Shown: one piece after another, positions 24,801 through 35,599 of the stretch | How the letters are laid out: each line of letters opens with the position of its first letter | Numbering within the stretch: position 1 is the first letter of the stretch | From: Ophiodon elongatus | Taxonomy: Eukaryota > Chordata > Actinopteri > Perciformes > Hexagrammidae | Length of the DNA stretch: 64,000 nt | Reading direction: 5' to 3' | Assembly: GCA_016806645.1 (NCBI GenBank) | Contig: JACSYO010001581.1 | Span: 1,291,001 to 1,355,000 of the forward strand | Notes under the pieces: model-generated | Database searches by the model: none | The model's input: the letters and a program-made list of their open reading frames with translations, nothing else | Told to the model about the DNA's origin: nothing | Translations under genes and position numbers: made by a program

Positions 24801-27800
24801 CTGAAGAGTGAGCAGCAGAGCCCGTCTCTACATAGTTATGGCCATATCACACAAATCCGAGGGCCACATGTGTTGACACAGGCCTCCGTCTGCTCTATCT
24901 GTATGGTATGAGGGGAGCCAGAGATGAGAAGAGGTCTGCTTTGAATGTTCCTCTAAGATTAACCTGTCTTTCAGTGAGGATGATACCAGGACTGATCTCT
25001 CCTACTGATTGGATTTGAAGCCTGGGAGAGAGATTTAAATTACCTGCCCTCAATCCCCCTCCTCTTTCTCTTACGTGAGGGAGTATTTACAGTAACATGA
25101 TCAGAGGGTGTAAGGCACTATGATCCTTTTGAAGAAAAGCATTTACACCAATCGGAACAGCAAGTATGTATATAGGGGTTTTGATGCTCCACTATTTTCC
25201 CAGAAAGCACGTAAAGCCTTTCATGAGGGTGTCCTCCAATGTTTAAACTCGTTGCCAAGGGCACCACTGTCGGATAAACTGCAGGCCTTTTTGACCGTAA
25301 CCTCTTGTGCAATGACGAGTCGACTATCTAAACTATTGTCCGATCTCGGGTGCCATTAAAAACCACTTAGGACTTTATAAGGGGCGCTGAGCCCTTTGCG
25401 AAATTTCCTTTGGCGTAGATGGGATGAACGTTTTTGGTTCCCAGAAGAGGTCAGGAAAGGTAGCTCCCTTCATGTGTTTTATGGCTTTGAGTGCTATATT
25501 AACATATTCTGTCTTGTAGTCTGGAGGCATTTAAAAGATGAAAGATTGAGCGTGTTCCCATATTTTTTATGGCCTCTCGGTTTCACAAGTATGAGAGGAT
25601 TTTAGTCTCCTCCCAAGTAAATGCCTGCAAGGAAACAAATCATTACCAGGTCAGAAAATATGAGATTTTGACAGTGAGGACAACATCAGAAAAATTATCC
25701 TCAAAGGTTTTTTTCCATCATGTGTTAGGTGGGGTTATTTCTTAAGAAGTAGGTTTTATCTTTATCTTCTGGTCAAGGTGATTTGAGGTTTTAGAGAAGG
25801 CAGCTTCCCAACCTACTCTTCCCAATCTCATTCCAATCCCTGAACAACACCAGTCAGTGAGTGAGTAAACCGGTTCGTCATCTGCACCATCAGTGAGAAT
25901 ACAACACTTATCCTACACACAACTGTTTTTAAAAGCCCCCCCGATGCTTTCAACCATTGTTGCAGAGCACATCGTATGGTCCTTTGGGGAAAGCAGTTTT
26001 GTATTAGTCCCTGAAATTGGTTTCATATCAATAGGAAGTTTTTTTTTTTAATGGAAACTCACAATCACGTGTCCACGTTTCGATCAAATCATTCTGAAAG
26101 GTTCCAACCACACTTATTTTTTTTTTAGGAATAAGAACTTAGTCAATCAAAAAGTCAAAATCAAGTTTTTCCTTCATATGAAAGCCAAATAAGAGCATTT
26201 CTGACACTATTCCTTTACATTTTTCAACAGGAGGATGTTCCCCAGCTACAAGGTTAAAGTAACTGGGATGAACCCCAAAACCAAATACATCCTACTTATT
26301 GATGTTGTCCCAGCTGATGACCATCGCTACAAGTTCTGTGATAACAAGTGGTAAGTTTCCAAATGCAAAGCCATTGATTCTTGTTGAAGGTTGCCCCATG
26401 TCCTACTACCACAGCCTTTCTGAGCAACTGAGCTGATTGTTGCTACTTGTATAACAAATGCTTCGGCCCTTAGGAAATCTTGAGCTGCCATGTTGCTTCT
26501 CAACCCTTATTGCCAGAGAAAAAGGTCAAAAACACTGGATTACATTCAATTATCACATTTTGTACGATTTTCAAAATTCTTGATTTCTACAACATCTGAG
26601 CATGGCAATTACTGTATGGTTAATATTAGGGATAGATTATGCTTGTGATAAAAAAAAATTGGTCACGGTATTGTCAATATTGTGAGGCAACAGAAACTCT
26701 TGGTTCACTGGTTTGACAATTTGTTTGTTAATTAATTCCATGTTTGTTAGGGAATGTGCAACAATAAATAATATCATGGTATGATATCGGCTAAGACAGG
26801 TCATGCGTTATTACCTACAGTAATGATTTGGTACTCATTTGTAGGGTAGTTATGTCAAATCTAGTTTTAAGACCTTTTTTATTTTCTATTGATATTTTGC
26901 AAAAATAGGGAACCAACTGCAAATGTTGCAAAAGAAAAAAACAACTTTTCAGAATGAGACACAACTGCCACACAAAATCATAGTAAACCTAGACTTCCAA
27001 TGTATTTTTTATTTCAAATTTTTATTTCAATTATTGTACAAGAGCCTGGCACAGTTTGATAGATGAGTGTTACTACACATCATCATTGGCTACAGCTCCT
27101 TACTGCAGAGTACAGTCTGCACTGGTCAAAGAGAAAAAGCTGCTGGACCGAACTCAGTATTTCTCAAATTGACCCTGTATCTGGAGGCAATGTCATTGTA
27201 GCCCTCCATTCATTAGTATGACATTAGAACTGCACTCCCTCGTTCCATAGGTTGACAAAAGGTTTTGCATGGAAAAGCTGAAATGAATGCAAATTACTTC
27301 ATTTTACAGCCATTTGTTTCCGATCTTGTGGCATGGCCAGCAGATGGTGGGTTCTGGTGTTCCTCAGCGACACCTTGGAGAAGCATAATTAGTAATGATG
27401 TATTAGCAGAGGCCACCTCCTTCAAGTCTAAGGGATTAAATACTGTGAGGGTTGAGAGCAGTAGTGTTTTACGTCTCTTTATTGCTACGTTATGGTAAAG
27501 GAGACTTGATTCATGTGGTGACGGGGACAAATATTTTTAGTGAGTTATGTTAGATTAACCGAGATGTATTCTTTAAATGTTGAACAGCATTAGCTTTTGT
27601 AAACAGCTAGAGGCAACATTGCATACGTTTTTTTCTTTTCTTATCAAAGTTTGCTTCTGCACGTTTCTCCATCTGTTTTCAGGATGGTGGCTGGCAAAGC
27701 TGAGCCAGCAATGCCAGGCAGACTATATGTGCACCCTGATTCCCCCGCCACAGGAGCTCACTGGATGAGGCAACTGGTGTCGTTTCAGAAGCTCAAGCTA

Positions 27801-30800
27801 ACAAACAATCACCTGGACCCTTTTGGGCATGTGAGTACCTGCAGAGTATATTAGTACTTTCTATAACTCAAGACCTATTCAAAGAAAGGGTTAATGTTGT
27901 TACAAAATCAACTGGATTATTCCAATAGTTAATGATAACAGTTTATCCAACAATTAAATCGCTAAGATCTGAGAAGATGGCAACAGTTTTTAACACAATT
28001 ATACAACGGTGCTGTGGCTCAGAGATAGAACAGGTCGTCTTCCATTCAGAGAGTCGACGGTTTGATTCTCCACTCCATGGGAATGCCAAATTGCTCCCGT
28101 AGGCGTGTATGTGTGGGGTATGAATGAGTTATGATCCTGCCATAAGTGTATAAATGGGTGAATGACACGTAGTGTTAAGAGCTTTGAGTGATCGGAAGAC
28201 TAGCTCTACAAGTACAAGTCAATTTACTATGAATTGCATTGTATTCCAACAGTTCTGACATTTGTCACTGAACCACTAACATTTTTACTAATCCAATAGA
28301 TGTAGAGATTTTTCACTGTATAAGTCAAGTGTTTAACCTGCTGGTAGTATTACAGGAAAAAGTTATGGGTTCATCAAAGTCGGTTAATCATCTTGGCAAA
28401 ATGGATATCGGTGCCAAATTGCAGGGCAATCCATCCAATGGTTGTTGAGATCTTTCAGTCTGGACCAAAGTGGTGGACCGAGCTGAAGACCAACATTGCT
28501 AGTGTGGCTAAAAACAAGAAAAATACCAGAGTAAATCAAGTCCTATTCAAGATGAAGGTCTTTTCAAGACTGCAAATTATGAGTGAAGAAGTGTTGAAGA
28601 TTTGCCCTGTAAAATACAGTTCAGAAACAGGCCTACTAATCAAACATAACGCAGTAAATAGGGTGAAACAGGTGAAATCATTTTTAGATTTTAGACCTAT
28701 AGGCGTGAAGTCAAACCATGTGTGAAACACTTATTTATTTCTAAAATTCCTTGCTTTACCTGTCTGGAATACACCTCCAACACTCCAATATATTGCTTAA
28801 ATTTCATGAATGGAGGGAACTCTGTTTAGCCAAAAAGCCCACCTAATGTGAGAAGAAACATTTTATATGATACATGTGCAAACTGCTAAAAGGTATAGCT
28901 GTTTTTCACCGGCAGATTTCTGAAAAGAAGCATGAAAGAAACTGAGGAGGCAGAGGCTGCGTAGTGAGGTGAAGAGTATGACTGTGGCAGTGCTCCCCAG
29001 GGGGATTCTGGGATAGCTTGTCTGAAGCCATCCCATCAATGGGCGGGCTCATTAGGTTCATAACCTCTCAGATCCGTGGCGGGGCCTGCTGTCAGATCGA
29101 GTTGAGTGCCTGGCCAGTGATAAGGGCGAGTAATGAGGACAGAGCGAGTTTGAAGCCAGGCAGAGCCCAGATGACGCCAAGATCGGGAGGTGTGTAGTAG
29201 GGCAGGACTTCTCACTGGAGTGAAGGAACTCCAATTCAGTACTAATTATGCACATTACTGAATGGGTAAAAAAAAAGACAAATTCAACTGTAATTCACAC
29301 TCTTCTTCTTCTTCTTCTTCATGTTCTATGGCTATTCAGCCTAATATCCCATAGAATGTCATCCATATTGGACCATGGCACCCTTCACAATGAATGCCCA
29401 TTTGCCAACAGTCAGTACTAATGCAGGGAAGTAATGACTTTTATGCTAAAAGTAAGGGTGTGGAGGTTGGTGGATGGATGTGCAGACTGGAAATTGGATC
29501 CCATCACATAAAGTACCTTACATTGATAGTAAAAAAAATGTATTAACCACAATTTTTTCCTAACCTTAATCTGGGTTTTGCAGAATCATCCAATATTGAC
29601 ATTCTAGTCTGGCAATAGGGTTGAGTCCATTACATGCTATGGTCATAAAATAATACTTATTGTGCTTCAAGAAGTCATCACAAGCACATATCCGTATCAG
29701 GGATATTAAGGAAGATGAAAGCAAATACCTTCTTTAGCTCTTCACTGATCTGAGGAAGGCTTCCCTGATCACTACCTTCAGACAGTCACTCAGGAGTCTC
29801 CAGTATCACCCTCAAACAACAGCCAGACAGCAGAGCAGACAAAGGTCAACAGAGAGCCTCTGGTGAACCAGCCAATAGCTTATCTGTGTCTCTCCAGCCT
29901 GCCTCAGCAACAGGAGCATGTGAGCACGGGGCCATTCGGTGTTCAACCTGAGCCTAGCTCCCTGTGCCCTGTTCAATCGTTGCCTCTCTTTGAGAGACCC
30001 CTGGAGGATGGGCTCCTTGGGAGAGTGTCTAGCAAATGAGGAGGGGAGCCGAAGTGCAGCGCTTGATGCTTATCAGCACTGACAGAGCTGGACTAGTGAT
30101 GACCCTGCCTTACTGTTGCTAACGCTTCGCCGGGCACAGCAGTCGGCTGCGGTGAGCGGACTGATGCGAGTGAGCTGACCTGCAGCCACCCAATCAACCT
30201 AAACACTATGCACGCTCAGCACATGCTACCTGCTATACTAACACACGACACGTTTAGATTCCACATCAAGTTTGATGGAGATGAAAAAATGCATCGATCC
30301 AATGGATCAACTTTGCACACGAACGACTCGGTGTCAATGGGGAGTTGAGCAGGGAATGGATGGTGGTAACAGGCACGGTATACTATACAGTGCTCACAAT
30401 AACATCAAAGAAAGCCATAAACACGCTCATTTTAAATAGTTTGAAGTTATGGCATGGTTTAAGGTGTGTCACAGGAGAGTCTGCAATTATGCAGTTTACT
30501 TAATTTTAGATTAATGAAAGTGTGATTTTTCACACTGAAAGAACATCTATTGTGTTATGGTTCAATGTAACGGTTCTATGATGTGCTTCATACTAATAAT
30601 ATACAGTATAAAAAATGTACATCTTCATAGTTTATTTTACAATGATGCCATCTTTGTGTACACTATACTTAACTATGAATTTACCCTTTTTGTGGCAAAC
30701 ATTTTCAAATGTCATATCACGAAAAGATAAGGGGAAATTATTAACATGAATGATATCTGCATTTCATTTAAGTGTTCCAGTTCCAAGGCCCTACTATTAT

Positions 30801-33517
30801 ACATGCTCACCAGCCTGGTCTCCTGAAAATTACATTCCCATACAACAAAACTTATTTTTCGAGGGAAATATATTTTCACCCAGATTCCATTTCTTTTTGA
30901 AGTTTCTAATCAAAGTCAAAATCAAACTCTGCATGGGGAGGAGGGTTGGGGTGGATGGGTGAGTCAAACAAACACAGGACTTTCACCCAGGGGACCACAG
31001 TTTTGTATAGTGTGAAACCAAAAGTCAATGTTGACTTATTTTTAATTTATATCAGTAACTTCAATAACGTAACAAACATACTTATTTTAAGCCAAACCAT
31101 GATACTAAACCTAACCAAGACGCTTTGTTACCCAATCATAACTAAGTTTTGTTTCAATTGACATTGTTAATCACGTGTTTAAAACTGCGACTGTAATCCA
31201 AGAGAAAATAGGTTTCCCTCCAAACGTCATTGAGAATGCAGTTGAGTTGTATGGGAACGTAATTTAGTTTGAGACAGAGTTGTGCTTGTTTACTTGGTAG
31301 GCTTATCGGGTCACTCAAATGGAATTGGGCCATCATCATCGTTATTAATTTCACCTGTGCTTAACCTGACAAGTTAAAACTGAATACTAAACACTAGGAC
31401 AACTAATATAACCAATTATGGGATATTGTGTAGTTAATTTGTCAAGCATTTTTCATGACTTTTACACTATGTGCATAGCCTCTAACCTCAAGGGAAATGT
31501 ATTTATGAATTGCCGTCATCATCATGAGCTTTATAATTATGATCTTCTCTTGTTGTCATTACACTGTTTGTACATCAGCGACTGTAAAACTTCAACTGTG
31601 GAATGATTTCCACTTTAAGCCAGTTAACAGTCATTTTCTTTGCAAGCTAGTGGTGAAAAACGAATGTGTACTACACCATAGTGGCTGTTAATAGACCGTT
31701 GCTATCAGAAGTTAAAATGAAATGTGTTCTCTTCTCTTCCCCTTCCTAGATCATCCTGAACTCTATGCACAAGTACCAGCCCAGACTACACATAGTCAAA
31801 GCCGATGAAAACAACGCCTTTGGATCCAAAAACACTGCCTACTGTACTCATGCCTTTCATGAGACAGCCTTCATCTCTGTAACCTCTTATCAAAACCACA
31901 AGGTAAAGCAACTATGAAATGAAATTGATGCAATATTCCTAGTTTTAGAAATACAAAAGTAATATTTGTTTGTCAGCTCTTAATTTTATGGATGAAAGGG
32001 GATTACTCAATCATTTTTCTAAGGTGAATTATATTTAACTAAGTATGAGTTTAATTGTTAGTAAATGTTTCTCTGTGTAGATTTTTGAAATCTTAGTGTG
32101 CATGGGGTGCATGGTTAGTGCCAGCTGTTCTGTCCCCACAGCAAAGAACCTTCCTGTAATTGCTTCAGCTATGGTTTGTTTGATACCAAATAGAATGAAA
32201 TCTTGAATAAAATATAATTTTCCTAGATCACGCAGCTAAAGATAGAAAACAATCCATTTGCCAAAGGATTCCGGGGTAGTGAAGAAGGAGATCTACGCGT
32301 TTCAAGACTTCAAGGGTACGTTTACACAAAAAGGAACCAGGAAAATAAGACGGGTGCTGTTGGACCATTTAGCACACTGGAAGTCTTTCATAAACATCAG
32401 CCCTTTTTTGTGTTTGGATATAAAAAATAAAAAAAGATACCTTGCTTCCTTGAAAGATTGTTGAGTGGAATTGCAGGCGTGGCAGACTGATTCATTTTCT
32501 CTTCTGTTGCTGCTTGTTGTACAGGAAAGAATATCCAGTGATTTCAAAGAACATGGTTCGCCAGAGGCTCCTCTCCTCGCACAGCCACCTAGCAGGGAAG
32601 CTCGGAGCAGGAGTTCTCACAGGGCACCCTCAAGTCCTGTCCTCTTATCAGTATGAGACTGGGGTTCCTTTGTCGAACTCAGATCCCCAAGATCCTATCT
32701 CGAACCACTTCCCTCAGAGCAGAGATCCCAGCCTTCTGTACCACTGCTTCAAACACAGAGGTATGTTCTTAGCTTCTGTTCTAGCTATTGTACAGAATCA
32801 GACGTTCCCATTAAGTACTCCCTGGTTAAAAATAAAATATGCTGTTAACTGTATCCATTTGCAGATAATGCCCGACACCTAGAGCTTGGATGTAAGCGGC
32901 CATATCTGGAGACATCATCTGTGGTCTCAGAGGAGCATTACTTTCGCTCAGCTACCTCTTATGAGTCGCCCTTGATGTCTCATCCGTACTGCACTGAGGC
33001 AATCGCCTCTAGAGAAGCTTGTATGTACGGTAGTATTGAGACAGAGTCTGGATCGGGGGTAGGGGACACAGATGACCTGGCCAACTCTTCAATAAATTGC
33101 AACATGTGGGCTACAATGCAGCCTTACCCTCGCTATAGCGTGGAGGCTGTCCCATACCAGCCCTTCACTGCTCACTTCACCAACGCTGCCACGGTCACGC
33201 CGGTTGTACCGCACCCCACATCATCCATGGCGTCTCGACCACAGGCTGACTTGGGTGTCTACAACTCAGCTGTGGTTCAGCGAGGTCTGCCCGTTATACC
33301 TCCTTCATCCTCCTCTTCATCCTGCTCTTCAGCTGTTTCCGGATCCAGAGAAAGGTCAAGCCATCCACCTCTGTACCACAAGAAACCAGGGTCCCCACTC
33401 CGGCCTCACAGAGATTTCTCAGCCTATCCCACACAAGGCACTATATCTATCCGGGATCCATCATATCAGTACCAAGTGGGGCTGAGTAGCGCTGGGACTC
33501 ACTGGACTGACAGCTAA
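17734..33517 (+). CDS. tbx4: T-box transcription factor Tbx4 (complete, 8 coding exons joined)
   Basis: Joining 17734-17877, 18256-18350, 26231-26350, 27683-27830, 31750-31902, 32227-32315, 32525-32760 and 32865-33517 gives 1638 nt, which is 545 codons plus TAA, with no internal stop or frameshift. Every intron is GT...AG. The product starts MLQEKLSAVT, as Tbx4 proteins start MLQ. It carries a full T-box DNA-binding domain at about residues 54-238, including the stretches HERELWKKFHEAGTEMI, RRMFPSYKVKVTGMNPKTKY, GRLYVHPDSPATGAHWMRQL and SVTSYQNHKITQLKIENN. The C-terminal part has the Tbx4-type blocks GCKRPYLE, EEHYFRS, REACMYGS and terminal HWTDS. Gly79 and Arg236 align with TBX5 Gly80 and Arg237, the sites of known Holt-Oram substitutions, and both are conserved here. 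T-box proteins bind TCACACCT-type sites in the nucleus. Family knowledge ties Tbx4 to hindlimb or pelvic-fin outgrowth and to lung or swim-bladder mesenchyme. Tbx5 is excluded by the N-terminus and C-terminal blocks. Confidence 0.96.
18256..18350 (+). CDS. tbx4: tbx4 coding exon 2 (start of T-box)
   Basis: The acceptor TCTTTCAG ends at 18255 and the donor GTCAGT starts at 18351. The exon encodes residues 49-79 plus two bases of codon 80. The opening NIENIKVALHERELWKKFHE is the canonical start of the Tbx4/Tbx5 T-box. It ends in MIITKAG, with the following Arg split across the intron. It is followed by the largest intron of the gene. Confidence 0.95.
18804..18854. repeat. (CA)n microsatellite
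   Basis: An uninterrupted CA run in the large tbx4 intron. Confidence 0.97.
20420..21039. mobile_element. Foldback/MITE element with long imperfect TIRs
   Basis: The left end begins CTTTACATTACAGCTCAGTA at 20420. The right end, reverse-complemented from 21039, begins CTTTACATTGTAGCTCAGTA. Similarity between the arms continues inward: ATTAACGATGGGTA and CAGACTGAAATGTA on the left match ATTAACAATGGGTA and CAGACTGAAATGTA on the reverse-complemented right arm. It is therefore a 620-bp palindromic element with no coding capacity. A perfect hairpin pair (20652-20700) lies near its centre. The family is not identified and no clear target-site duplication was found. Confidence 0.75.
20652..20700. 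repeat. Two overlapping perfect inverted repeats
   Basis: Arms 20652-20666 and 20674-20688 are perfect 15-bp complements around a 7-base loop. Arms 20666-20679 and 20687-20700 are perfect 14-bp complements. The two hairpins share CCCCAT and ATGGGG segments, so they cannot both form at once. Confidence 0.95.
22930..23330. promoter_or_regulatory. Candidate intronic enhancer of tbx4
   Basis: GC-balanced, non-repetitive block inside the largest tbx4 intron, including GGCGGGTTGATAAGAGGAAC and CCGGCGCCCACAATAGGCCG, surrounded by AT-rich DNA. CACAATAG resembles a SOX site. Its position matches the intron that carries the tetrapod lung-mesenchyme enhancer. No exon is present. Status rests on texture and position only. 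Confidence 0.25.
24780..25080. promoter_or_regulatory. Candidate intronic regulatory block
   Basis: Non-repetitive sequence with balanced composition, containing CATAGTTATGGCCATATCAC, which includes a CArG-like core, and AGATTTAAATTACC near its right end. It sits in the 3' third of the large tbx4 intron. No function is assigned. Confidence 0.2.
26231..26350 (+). CDS. tbx4: tbx4 coding exon 3 (T-box)
   Basis: The acceptor TTTTCAACAG ends at 26230 and the donor GTAAGT starts at 26351. The exon encodes RRMFPSYKVKVTGMNPKTKY then ILLIDVVPADDHRYKFCDNK, with the next Trp codon split TG|G. The sequence is nearly invariant among Tbx4/Tbx5 proteins; the VV in LIDVVPADD is a conservative difference from the IV of human TBX4. 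Confidence 0.96.
26351..27682 (+). other. tbx4: tbx4 intron between coding exons 3 and 4
   Basis: The intron is 1.3 kb and mostly AT-rich. The stretch 26630-26790 resembles a degraded palindromic DNA transposon tail. The stretch 27290-27460 is less AT-rich, with two TAAT cores close together (CATAATTAGTAATGATG), and is not obviously repetitive. Confidence 0.8.
27683..27830 (+). CDS. tbx4: tbx4 coding exon 4 (T-box)
   Basis: The acceptor CTGTTTTCAG ends at 27682 and the donor GTGAGT starts at 27831. The exon encodes MVAGKAEPAMPGRLYVHPDS, PATGAHWMRQLVSFQKLKLT and NNHLDPFGH, the central T-box. It ends in phase 0. No deviation from the family consensus is visible. Confidence 0.96.
28010..28230 (+). 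mobile_element. tRNA-derived teleost SINE
   Basis: The head GCTGTGGCTCAGAGATAGAA resembles a tRNA A-box region and GGTTTGATTCTCC at 28059 a B-box. The tail TACAAGTACAAGTCAATTTAC is shared with copies at about 35600-35899 and 56493-56613. The body ATGGGTGAATGA...AGAGCTTTGAGTGATCGGAAG is common to all three. It is inserted on the sense strand of a tbx4 intron. Confidence 0.8.
28370..28490 (+). repeat. Dispersed teleost repeat fragment
   Basis: The stretch CCAAATTGCAGGGCAATCCA then TCCAATGGTTGTTGAGAT and TCAGTCTGGACCAAAGTGGT matches a very common teleost dispersed repeat from memory. The class is uncertain. A possible relative lies at about 48660-48790. Confidence 0.5.
28920..29180. promoter_or_regulatory. 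Candidate intronic regulatory block
   Basis: GC-balanced sequence in a tbx4 intron with CTCATTAGGTTCATAACC, CCAGTGATAAGGGCGAGTAA and CGAGTAATGAGGACAG. Several TAAT cores sit close together as in homeodomain-bound enhancers. Non-repetitive in appearance; untested. Confidence 0.25.
29740..30185. promoter_or_regulatory. Candidate intronic regulatory block
   Basis: A 450-bp GC-balanced stretch with no open frame flanked by splice sites, including GATGCTTATCAGCACTGACA and GCTAACGCTTCGCCGGGCAC. It contrasts with the AT-rich DNA on both sides and may be a conserved non-coding element. Confidence 0.2.
31750..31902 (+). CDS. tbx4: tbx4 coding exon 5 (T-box)
   Basis: The acceptor CCTTCCTAG ends at 31749 and the donor GTAAAG starts at 31903. 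It has exactly 51 codons, from IILNSMHKYQPRLHIVKADE to SVTSYQNHK. The segment YCTHAFHETAFIS differs slightly from the mammalian FCTHVFPETSFIS, which is ordinary divergence. Both exon ends are phase 0. Confidence 0.96.
31903..32226 (+). other. tbx4: tbx4 intron between coding exons 5 and 6
   Basis: A 324 bp AT-rich intron with consensus ends. Nothing else is seen in it. Confidence 0.85.
32227..32315 (+). CDS. tbx4: tbx4 coding exon 6 (end of T-box)
   Basis: The acceptor TTTTCCTAG ends at 32226 and the donor GTACGT starts at 32316. The exon encodes ITQLKIENNPFAKGFRGS, closing the T-box with Arg236, then EEGDLRVSRLQ. The last two bases GG combine with the next exon's G to give Gly, where mammalian TBX4 has Ser. 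The end is set by the only GT that keeps frame with KEYPVISK. Confidence 0.93.
32525..32760 (+). CDS. tbx4: tbx4 coding exon 7
   Basis: The acceptor TTGTTGTACAG ends at 32524 and the donor GTATGT starts at 32761. It encodes KEYPVISKNMVRQRLLSSHS through SLLYHCFKHR, the linker after the T-box. KEYPVISK and the YHC..K.R block match vertebrate Tbx4. The serine-, proline- and glutamine-containing middle is more variable, as expected for the transactivation half. Confidence 0.94.
32865..33517 (+). CDS. tbx4: tbx4 last coding exon and stop codon
   Basis: The acceptor CATTTGCAG ends at 32864, after an intron of only 104 bp. The exon encodes residues 329-545 from DNARHLELGCKRPYLE to HWTDS, then TAA at 33515-33517. 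The blocks EEHYFRS, REACMYGS, CNMW, VPYQPF and the terminal WTDS match the vertebrate Tbx4 C-terminus. A serine run, PPSSSSSSCSS at about residues 474-484, is a lineage-variable low-complexity insert. Confidence 0.95.
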
Positions 33518-35150
33518 CATGGACCACTAGAGGAACCAGTTTTGTCCAATTTACAAGTCTGAAATGAATCAAGGTTCAACACCCCACTGTGGGCTACTGG
33601 TGCCAAGCAATGATAATTAACCACAGCCATGATCATTGCCAAAGCCATTTATATCCATGAATTCTCCCTGAAGCACGATTACATACAACACTGTGTGTGG
33701 TGAACAGTGGCCGATCTTTTTACTTATGCATATTGTAGCAAATGTACAGATAGGGTGGTCTTTCAACACTCAAATGCAAAATGTAGGTTTGAGCAACACT
33801 TCAAAGTCTATCAGAGGAGCTGTAAGCGACACAAAGTCTGACAGTAACAACAACTATCCAAGAAGTGTTAGCTACCTAACCTAAAGTAAAAATTAGGATA
33901 ATTTTTCAGACAATCCCATGGATGAGAGGAAATCAACGATTAGTGTGCTTGCCCTTAAGGAGTATGAGAGGCCTAGATGTGTGTATATCTCGGAAAAACT
34001 GAGCACTGATGGTTTTATCATTTCTTGTAGAGCTCCAGCTAGATACAGCATGCTTAATGAATTAGGCTGCTGTTATTCTACGTTTTTCTTGTCAACAAAT
34101 CGAATGAGAAGTCCAGGGTGGGCGCTATGCTTCCGTGACACCACAGCGTTGTCGGCTGTAACGGCCGTATGAGCGCAGTGCAGCCATTAGCTAGCCAGTC
34201 TCAACGACAAATAAACAAATATCAACGCTCTATGTATTCTTTACCTGTGCATCGGTGTTGCTTATTTATACAAAACATCAATACATCGGTGGTTTGGGTA
34301 TTTTCATGGCTTGTTGACAATAAGAAACGTATACAACGCCACCAGCCTTGAGAAGTAGGCGGAGCTCGGGTTGATGTCCAAAAGGCATCACAGATTAAAA
34401 AAGTTACCACAGCTTTGAGTCCTAATTATTCATATGTGCCAAAATGAGATTTGCTACTCCTTGATGTATAGGGTAAAAGTGCATTGAGTCCAAGTGAGAT
34501 TGATCATATCAGAATATAACAGACAGAAAAGTTAATCGTGCATACACTAAGAATCTAATACGCAAAGTTAAATTACAGTCTTTTCCCATGATTTACATGC
34601 AGAGTAACAAAATCAAGTTAAAGATGCACCAAAAGAACATCCATCGTGAGAGTTGTTAATGTAAAGGTCTTATTCAATTACCTTGTACAGGTCTATGCTA
34701 GTTGCGTGATACTTGCTTGTGACTAAGCCGTACTACTTGTGGTTGTTTGTCAAAGGGCCAAACTCATGACTCCAAACTATATTTTAGTGAAACGGGACAG
34801 CAACCAGATGCGGGCTTAAAGAACCGTTGTTAAGCCATGGTGAGTACTGGAAAAGAGAGCTGCACACAAATCCCACTCCCAAATGACTTACTTGGAAAGA
34901 AATCCTTGTAAGACTGCAAGTCCAAAACAGCCTGAGTAGGCAGGAACGCTGAAAGAAAAGACTCTCTGTAGCGTTACAGTAAGTAGAGCTTGAACTTGCA
35001 TTGACAAGGAAAGATGACCTGTAGGATATGATGGTGATCCCTCATGCGTTTGTGCATTGTCCCTTTATTTCATGTTTCATTATAATATTTTTGAATATAT
35101 TGACATTTTTGCACACCTGATGAATAAACATTTTCATACCTCTAATTGTT
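33518..35150 (+). other. tbx4: Probable tbx4 3' untranslated region
   Basis: Non-coding sequence follows the stop codon, with a canonical AATAAA at 35123-35128 and an alternative AATAAA at 34210-34215. The stretch around 34100-34400 differs in texture and may be a repeat insertion. The exact cleavage site cannot be fixed without transcripts. No other gene was recognised here. Confidence 0.5.
35123..35128 (+). terminator. tbx4: Candidate poly(A) signal for tbx4
   Basis: AATAAA lies 1.6 kb after the stop codon and is followed within 20-35 bases by T-rich sequence, as expected of a cleavage region. An upstream AATAAA at 34210 could give a shorter 3' UTR. Confidence 0.4.
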
Positions 35151-35599
35151 TGCTATATTTAATTCAAGACCACCATTGTACTACATTACACTCACTTTAA
35201 AATGAGATTAAAATGAAATCCATTCTTAAGCCGTTTTATTAATGTCGCATCAAGTGTAAATGGGTTATCATGGATATTTGTTTGTTTTATTGACATACGA
35301 GAAAATGTCACGGGAAACTGCAAGCCAAGATTAGCAGGTTTTTCTTGCACACAGTACATACACACACATTTGAGGAATTTGTTTGCCTGCAGTCATGGAA
35401 ACAGTAACACACCAAAGCTGAGCATTTAAATGCAACCTTCTCTCCTAATTAAACCTATAATGCTAAAAAAGCCACTTAATTAGATGAGTCTTCAAAAACA
35501 TTGCTGTTTTTCAGAGGCCATGGTCTAGAAGTCTTTTGGTCAATGAATTCTTACTGCAATCCAGTCGGCAGAAAAAAAGTTGGCATTGTATTATGTTTG
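35151..35599. other. 3' flank, nothing recognised
   Basis: AT-rich sequence just past the candidate tbx4 poly(A) signal. No gene or repeat identified. Confidence 0.4.

Larger units (their letters stand above)
18351..26230 (+). other. tbx4: tbx4 large intron within the T-box
   Basis: This 7.9 kb intron is the equivalent of mammalian intron 3 if a non-coding first exon exists. It holds a (CA)n tract (about 18804-18854), a foldback element (20420-21039), candidate regulatory blocks (22930-23330, 24780-25080) and otherwise AT-rich sequence with no recognisable exon. The mammalian lung-mesenchyme enhancer of Tbx4 lies in the equivalent intron, so it is the natural place to look for visceral enhancers. 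Confidence 0.85.
27831..31749 (+). other. tbx4: tbx4 intron between coding exons 4 and 5
   Basis: The intron is 3.9 kb. It carries a SINE (about 28010-28230), a common teleost repeat fragment (about 28370-28490), two GC-richer non-repetitive blocks (28920-29180, 29740-30185), a short (TTC)n tract and otherwise AT-rich DNA. Confidence 0.8.
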
